A stretch of DNA of 38,651 nucleotides, from contig JAFGNQ010000077.1 of NCBI GenBank assembly GCA_016926925.1, positions 1 to 38,651 of the forward strand. The letters are read 5' to 3'. Numbering within the stretch: position 1 is the stretch's first letter; each line of letters starts with the position of its first letter. Origin of the DNA: Candidatus Aminicenantota bacterium (lineage in GTDB: Bacteria > Acidobacteriota > Aminicenantia > Aminicenantales > Aminicenantaceae). The translations under genes were made by a program, and so were the position numbers. The notes under the pieces are model-generated. The model saw only the letters and a list, made by a program, of their open reading frames with translations. It was not told the origin of the DNA and made no database searches. This document shows, one piece after another, positions 33,955 through 38,651 of this stretch.

Positions 33955-35268
33955 ATGCGCCTGAATTCGCACTTCAAGAAAAGGATATCTTACCGGAACT
34001 ACCCGATCCCCTATACCGTTCTGCTGTTAGCGTTGCTGTTTTATATTCTGAGTATCTTTAACGTGTTCATGCTGGCGCCCAAAGTGATCATGCTCATCCT
34101 CTTGTTCTCGGTCGCGATTTCACTGGGAAAGACAAAGGCCTTTTTGAAGGATTGGCTGGCATTCCTAGCCTTTCTCTACCTGGCCGACACTCTGCGGGGA
34201 CTCATCTATATCGTGACGTGCCACTTTAGATTGCCGGTCTACACCACCTACATCGCCAACGCGGAAAGATTCCTCTTCGGGAAGATCCCTTCAGCAGTCC
34301 TTCAAAACACGCTTTTGCGGGGAGACAGCCTTGCGGACATGACTTGGCTGGAAAAGTCATTGACCATAATTCACGGCACACACTTCGTGGCCTTTCTCCT
34401 CGTAGGGCTACTCATCTGGCTGCACAGGTCGGAATATTTTTCCGCATACAAGGTATCCTTCACAAGCTTGATCCTTTTGGGACTCACCAGTTATCTGCTC
34501 ATACCGACGACTCCTCCTTGGATGGCATCGGAGCTCTTCAAAATCATTCCCAAGATAACGCATTTCAACGAGATGCTCTACAACATGATCATCCCCGATC
34601 TTACAATTAGGTTCGACACCAACCCTATCGCAGCCATGCCCTCACTTCACACGGCTTTCCCGGTCCTCGCCAGCCTCATCGTGTGGAGGGTCTACCGGTG
34701 GAAAGCCCTGCCTTTGTTCGCGTATACGGGTTTGATCCTATTCGCTATTGTCTACACGGGGGATCACTATATCATCGACATCATTGGGGGCATACTGCTT
34801 GCATCTTTCTGTTACGGACTGTTCCTAAAGGTCAAAAGACGCGCAGAGACGCCCTCAAAGCGAAGAAGTGCCACCACGGAAGCGGTGTTCCGGCGCAGGC
34901 AATTTCTCTTGGGATCCGTCATTCTGGCTCTCGCTATGATAATCGGCTATCAATCGAGAAAACGCTTTGATGCCAACTATTATTACCACGACATTCACGC
35001 TGCCGTCCCCAATTATGTCGATTTTTTTAAACACAACGAGAATTACGAAGACAACTATAACGTTCAATTCTACTACGGAAGCCATCTCATGCACCACGGA
35101 GAGTACGGGAAAGCTCTCGATCACTTCCGAAAATCCCGGGACCTGAGTGAGAATTTGCAGGAAAGGGATCAATCACTCAAGAAAATCGCGCAGTGCGACC
35201 TGCTTCTGAGAAAAAGATCGAATATCTACTCCCCTGCATCTCAAGGACAGTCAAACCTCGAACGGTGA
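33955..35268 (+). CDS. PAP2-family membrane phosphatase or transferase with periplasmic tail
   Basis: 437 residues. Several membrane segments (about 20-60, 65-90, 140-157, 168-185, 235-290) carry the PAP2 motifs: AAMPSLHTAF (H232) and YTGDHYIID (268-275), so catalytic histidines and aspartate are present. The layout is that of the inositolphosphorylceramide-synthase-like PAP2 branch. A further segment (316-333) leads to a tail (335-437) with a TPR-like stretch (HHGEYGKALDHFRKSRDL). It converges on the DUF362-UbiA genes; mycobacteria pair a PAP2 enzyme (Rv3807c) with the UbiA phosphoribosyltransferase Rv3806c. A lipid-phosphate substrate is inferred. Confidence 0.8.
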   Translation: MRLNSHFKKRISYRNYPIPYTVLLLALLFYILSIFNVFMLAPKVIMLILLFSVAISLGKTKAFLKDWLAFLAFLYLADTLRGLIYIVTCHFRLPVYTTYIANAERFLFGKIPSAVLQNTLLRGDSLADMTWLEKSLTIIHGTHFVAFLLVGLLIWLHRSEYFSAYKVSFTSLILLGLTSYLLIPTTPPWMASELFKIIPKITHFNEMLYNMIIPDLTIRFDTNPIAAMPSLHTAFPVLASLIVWRVYRWKALPLFAYTGLILFAIVYTGDHYIIDIIGGILLASFCYGLFLKVKRRAETPSKRRSATTEAVFRRRQFLLGSVILALAMIIGYQSRKRFDANYYYHDIHAAVPNYVDFFKHNENYEDNYNVQFYYGSHLMHHGEYGKALDHFRKSRDLSENLQERDQSLKKIAQCDLLLRKRSNIYSPASQGQSNLER

Positions 35269-35272
35269 GTCT

Positions 35273-36349
35273 TCAGTAGCGCTTCCAAAGCGCGCCCCAA
35301 TCTGATTGGAAAAAGCGCCGGATCTTTTTTCGCCCGGCAGTGGGATACCAGAGACAATCATGGTAAATATTGCTGGCAAAAGGAGCCCAGGCAACGAGCG
35401 GGGAGTGGAGCATTATTTTTTCGAAAGGCCGGAGGAAACCTATCCTCAACATCTGATCCCCCCAAATGACAAAGCTTTTTTTGGCTGTGAACTGGAAATT
35501 CATCTCCGCTATATCCTCGCCTAAGATTTCGATTTCTCTGGGATCGCCCACACCTAATCCTCTTTCGTGGCACATTCGAATATAGGGAATGGAAAGAGGC
35601 TCGAAGCCCATAATCTTTGCCGCGATGGCATCTATGGCAACAGAATCCCCACCAGCCAATATCACGTTCTTCACCTTCGGATCCATGGTTCTCGGACCTG
35701 CTCCATCGCCGCAGACCGTGCCATCCATCACACAAAACATTCCTGGATGCAGTTCTTTTTGCATGAGGAGCAAATCCACCAGCACCTCATGGATGTATTT
35801 GTGGGCATAGTGCCTGACTTCTTTCAACAACCCGCCGAAAGCGTTCTTGATGGCCCCCGTCGTTACAGAATGCCCGTGAGTTTTGACGGTAGGTAGATGG
35901 AGGATATTTTTTCCTATGAACAACTTCGGAATTTCGATACCCTTGGGAAAAATCCGGTTGAGTTTCAACAACTCGCTTTGAAATTCATACTTGATCCACT
36001 CCACGTCAGGCAAAGGAAGGAAAGAAACGCCATGTTTTTCCAGGATATCCGACCATTTATTGTTTCTCGCCCCTTTGATGGGATCCGTGACAACGGTTTT
36101 GTTCTCGACTGCAATCAGCCTCTCTGTGGAAAATCCGTCCCGAAGCAAGGTTCGGACAACTCCCTCCAACTGCCAAGGCTGACTGGAACAAGCGGGGAAG
36201 TATTTTGTCCAAGAGAGGTTGAGTTTCAACAGAGTCGGAATGTCTCTGGAAAGATAATTTTCGTACCCGGCCTTATGCATGAGTTTTTCATAGTCATCAA
36301 GGACGGATTCGGGTTTTGTCTTTAAAACCACAACTTGAGGTCTTTTCAT
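35273..36349 (-). CDS. DUF362 domain protein (cytoplasmic)
   Basis: 358 residues without a signal peptide, unlike the Tat-exported DUF362 protein at 6233-7282. DUF362 landmarks are LLKLNLSW, HLPTVKTHGHSVTTGAIKNAFGG, CVMDGTVCGDGAGPRTMDPK and AGGDSVAIDAIAAKIMG. No ferredoxin-type cysteine cluster is present. It starts 7 nt after the UbiA-family gene and ends 4 nt from the PAP2 gene, so a link to polyprenyl-lipid chemistry is suggested by neighbours only. The function of the domain is unknown. Confidence 0.82.
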   Translation of the reverse strand: MKRPQVVVLKTKPESVLDDYEKLMHKAGYENYLSRDIPTLLKLNLSWTKYFPACSSQPWQLEGVVRTLLRDGFSTERLIAVENKTVVTDPIKGARNNKWSDILEKHGVSFLPLPDVEWIKYEFQSELLKLNRIFPKGIEIPKLFIGKNILHLPTVKTHGHSVTTGAIKNAFGGLLKEVRHYAHKYIHEVLVDLLLMQKELHPGMFCVMDGTVCGDGAGPRTMDPKVKNVILAGGDSVAIDAIAAKIMGFEPLSIPYIRMCHERGLGVGDPREIEILGEDIAEMNFQFTAKKSFVIWGDQMLRIGFLRPFEKIMLHSPLVAWAPFASNIYHDCLWYPTAGRKKIRRFFQSDWGALWKRY

Positions 36350-36356
36350 AGCTTTC

Positions 36357-37232
36357 CTACCTGAAATAAATTATGGCAACCGCACAAGCGACCCAGAGAA
36401 AAATATCCACAAGCAGGGGCTTGTCTTTGAGAATAAGGATTTCCGGCGTTCCCCCCTCAGACTTGCGGTGAATTAGATAAAGGTAGCGGAATACACCGTA
36501 GAGCACGAAGGGCACCGTATAAATCAAATGAGACGTTCCGAATTTGGCCACCGTTTTCTCGGATATCGTGTAGAGACAGTAGGCTATCACGGTGGAAGCC
36601 GTGACCACAGAGATCATCTGGTCTAAGAGATAAGAAGAATACTCCGCCAAGATGGGCCGATGGCTTGCAGCCCCTTTTTCAAGAAGTATGATTTCATGCC
36701 GTCTTTTGCCCAGAGATAAAAACAGAGCCAACAGCGTCGTGCAGATGAGAAGCCAGGGCGATATAGTGACCTCGATTGCGAGGCCGCCCGCAATAACCCG
36801 AATAGAAAAACCTGCGGCTACGATAAAAACATCCAGGATGACCACATGCTTGAGGCGGAAGGAATAAGCGACCTGAAGAAAAAAGTAAAGGAGTGCCATA
36901 TAGAAATAATTCCGATTCAATACAAGACACAACAAAAGGCTGATTACACCCAAAAAAAGAAAGGCCGCGACCGCCGCATTCTTCCCAAGCCGGCCGGATG
37001 CCAAGGGCCTTTGAGATTTGATAGGATGACGTCTATCCTCATCGAGGTCCTTCAGGTCGTTCAGGATGTAAAGGGCTCCTGAAAGCAAACAGAAAAGAGC
37101 GAAGGCGAAACATGTTTTGAGGAAGAGATCGGCAGCAAAGAAATTCTTGGAAAAAATCAATGGCGCAAAAATGAAGAGGTTTTTGAGCCACTGCTGGGGC
37201 CGTAGTGATTTCAGAATTGCCAATAAGGTCAT
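36357..37232 (-). CDS. UbiA-family polyprenyl-phosphate phosphoribosyltransferase (DPPR synthase-like)
   Basis: 291 residues, eight or nine membrane segments. The first Asp-rich motif NDLKDLDEDRRHPIKSQRPL (58-77) and a second motif after YSFRLKHVVILD match the pattern NDxxDxxxDRxHPxKxxRPxAxG of decaprenyl-phosphate 5-phosphoribose synthases (Mycobacterium Rv3806c). It would attach phosphoribose from PRPP to a polyprenyl phosphate, the first step to lipid-linked arabinose or ribose. A PAP2 enzyme next door could remove the 5-phosphate. No epimerase (DprE1/DprE2) is in the window. The ATG at 37232 has no clear ribosome site. Confidence 0.85.
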   Translation of the reverse strand: MTLLAILKSLRPQQWLKNLFIFAPLIFSKNFFAADLFLKTCFAFALFCLLSGALYILNDLKDLDEDRRHPIKSQRPLASGRLGKNAAVAAFLFLGVISLLLCLVLNRNYFYMALLYFFLQVAYSFRLKHVVILDVFIVAAGFSIRVIAGGLAIEVTISPWLLICTTLLALFLSLGKRRHEIILLEKGAASHRPILAEYSSYLLDQMISVVTASTVIAYCLYTISEKTVAKFGTSHLIYTVPFVLYGVFRYLYLIHRKSEGGTPEILILKDKPLLVDIFLWVACAVAIIYFR

Positions 37233-37599
37233 CTCTGACGATTTTATATTCTTTTGCGCCTCGAATCAACGCCTTCTCTATCCAAGCAAGCAATTCCGTT
37301 CCCGTGACAGAACTATGGAGTCAGGGAAGAAGAGCAAGCCATCCTCCTTCTGCGTCACATGGTGGTATAAGCAGAAAACGAGTCCATGTCTCAGTCCCAT
37401 GGAATCGCAGGGGAAGAGTGGAAGGATCTTAGACTTACAAAGGCCATTACGAAGAGAGATGCCTTGTCTGTATGATTCGCAGGGTGGTTTGTGGGAGGGC
37501 TTTGATGCCTACAGACAAGGTCGGGCTCTAGCCCCACCCATCGAATTTAGGGCTGCTACGGAAGAGGCCTGACGACGCAGGGCCTGCTCCATCAGAGCG
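37233..37599. other. Intergenic gap with possible gene remnants and an 11-bp inverted repeat
   Basis: No intact gene is seen. The minus strand has an open stretch (37431-37233, one internal TGA at 37323-37321) whose translation, e.g. TGTELLAWIEKALIRGAKEY, looks protein-like and runs into the UbiA start. It could be the C-terminal relic of a lost gene. An inverted repeat CCTTGTCTGTA (37462-37472) / TACAGACAAGG (37510-37520) surrounds a 37-nt loop, without a U tract. Confidence 0.35.
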
Positions 37600-38538
37600 C
37601 TAAGCTTGCGACTTCCGGCGCTCCTGTTTGATAAACCGATGATATCCGGATCTGGTCAGATACACTCCCGCCAGTATGACAACCGTCCCTACCGCCTGAA
37701 CGGGCGTTATCCTCTCATCGAGCAACATGTAAGCGAAGAGGATCGTCAAAACGGGGATGAGGTTATCATATATAGCGGTTTTGCTGTTCCCCACACGCTT
37801 GACGGAGGCGTACCAAACAATGTAAGGAATCACAAGGGAAAAAATGGCGGAATACAGAAGGATCGCCCAGACACGCACGGATATCGCTTCAAAGCTAATG
37901 TCCATCATGTCCTTGACACAAAAGGGAAGGTAGAAAAACGTTCCGAAGGACATGGTGAGCGCGGCGAACTTCAAAGGAGAAATCCTGTTGAGCATCGGCT
38001 TGGAAAAAACAGTGTAAATCGCCCAAAAAATGTTCCCACAAAAGACTAACAGGTCTCCCTGAAGGCTTTGGCGAGAGAACTGGACCCCTCCCGACTTGAT
38101 GGAAATGACGAGGTAGAATCCCACAAATGATAGGACAATGCCCGCCCAGGCAAGCATGTGAAGCTTCTCATGCTTCAGGAATGAGCTCAAAAGAGCGATG
38201 AGGGCCGGAGCCAGAGCGACGATTATTGAGGAATTGGATGCCGTGGTAAGATCGAGGCCATGAATGAACAGCAGCTGGAAAACAGTGTTGCCACACACTC
38301 CGAGGCCAACAAGTATCCAGAAATCTTTGCGCTCAATTTTAAGGTTTTCTCCTTTGAAAAGGAGGATCAAAATCAGAACCAGTGAAGCCAATAGCATGCG
38401 AATCCCGTTGAAACCCAATGGAGCCATCTCACGAAAAACGATTTTAAGGAAGGAAAAATTCAAGGCCCAGAAGAGGATCACCATAATCATGAGGATGTCG
38501 GTGGTGCCAAATTTTTTATATTCTTCGGTTGGGTTCAT
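37600..38538 (-). CDS. EamA/DMT family transporter
   Basis: 312 residues, ten predicted membrane segments in two EamA repeats (about 12-145 and 160-300), with the repeat signature FSFLKIVFREMAP...R in the first and PVLTILFAYMLLDERIT in the second. Members export amino acids or other small metabolites; the substrate cannot be told from sequence. GGA lies 7-9 nt before ATG 38538. A weak TATACT -10 element lies upstream near 38575-38580. From there to 38651 no gene is seen. Confidence 0.9.
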   Translation of the reverse strand: MNPTEEYKKFGTTDILMIMVILFWALNFSFLKIVFREMAPLGFNGIRMLLASLVLILILLFKGENLKIERKDFWILVGLGVCGNTVFQLLFIHGLDLTTASNSSIIVALAPALIALLSSFLKHEKLHMLAWAGIVLSFVGFYLVISIKSGGVQFSRQSLQGDLLVFCGNIFWAIYTVFSKPMLNRISPLKFAALTMSFGTFFYLPFCVKDMMDISFEAISVRVWAILLYSAIFSLVIPYIVWYASVKRVGNSKTAIYDNLIPVLTILFAYMLLDERITPVQAVGTVVILAGVYLTRSGYHRFIKQERRKSQA

Positions 38539-38651
38539 ACGGTCATCCTTAATAGCCCGGATGGGACAGATGAGTATACATCAAACCGAGCAAAGTAAAA
38601 ACTCAAAAACAGGAAATTTGGGGCTTTGATAGGAGGTGACGCGACAGAAAA

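Noticed and set aside
33854..33964. 36-codon frame between queE and the PAP2 gene
   Set aside because: No ribosome site, biased composition and out-of-frame overlap with the PAP2 start; likely chance.
38631..38639. AGGAGGTGA near the right edge as a ribosome site for a plus-strand gene
   Set aside because: No suitably spaced start codon is visible before the window ends.
1..38651. CRISPR array, insertion sequence, prophage or integrase
   Set aside because: No spaced direct repeats, transposase or phage genes were seen in the window.

Overview
The window is a densely packed bacterial chromosome segment, mostly on the minus strand, with single-base gaps and many 4-nt ATGA overlaps between consecutive genes. 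A type IV pilus operon, a Tat system, a large S41 protease, a MutL with endonuclease motifs and a nine-gene V/A-type ATPase point to a Gram-negative-type, probably anaerobic bacterium that uses a rotary V/A-ATPase. An uncultured lineage such as Candidatus Aminicenantes or a related Acidobacteriota-like group would fit, but this is an inference from gene content. No rRNA or phylogenetic marker in the window fixes the taxon.

Layout. 1-5924 (minus): pilB-pilT-pilC-pilS-pilR, pilR cut by the window edge, with a good sigma-70-type promoter in front of pilB. 6233-8211 (minus): a Tat-exported DUF362 protein translationally coupled to a predicted alpha/alpha-toroid (terpenoid-cyclase-fold) protein. 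8301-8479: tRNA-Arg(TCT) and tRNA-Pro(TGG). 8525-13257 (minus): purD-purE-mtaB-mutL. 13400-15305 (minus): rpiB and a divergent SHMT-family enzyme, followed by a long-loop terminator hairpin. 15485-18692 (minus): an S41 protease and an M28 aminopeptidase, both exported. 18906-22402 (plus): tatA-tatC, a previously unlisted 25-codon ORF, a P-loop kinase, dCMP deaminase and a NamZ/DUF1343 muramidase-like protein. 22404-30533 (minus): V/A-ATPase operon atpH-I-K-E-C-F-A-B-D. Its proteolipid carries all the Na+-ligand residues known from Enterococcus hirae NtpK, so sodium translocation is predicted. 30534-30986: a regulatory gap with the operon promoter and a striking 20-bp perfect inverted repeat with a G-rich loop. 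30987-31826 (minus): an unrecognised protein made of four degenerate repeats. 32184-33821 (plus): queC-queD-queE for preQ0 synthesis. 33955-37232: a PAP2 phosphatase-like membrane protein (plus) converging on a second DUF362 gene and a UbiA-family polyprenyl-phosphate phosphoribosyltransferase (minus). 37233-37599: a gap with possible gene remnants. 37600-38538 (minus): an EamA transporter.

How the parts relate. The Tat genes can export the twin-arginine DUF362 protein encoded in the same window. The UbiA/PAP2 pair resembles the mycobacterial pair that makes decaprenyl-phospho-pentose, suggesting a pentosyl-lipid donor for the envelope. The P-loop kinase and dCMP deaminase overlap and may act together in pyrimidine deoxynucleotide supply. 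The least-explained items are the four-repeat protein beside the ATPase operon, the DUF362/toroid pair, the DUF362/UbiA/PAP2 cluster, the 25-codon ORF between tatC and the kinase, and the 30738-30814 inverted repeat.
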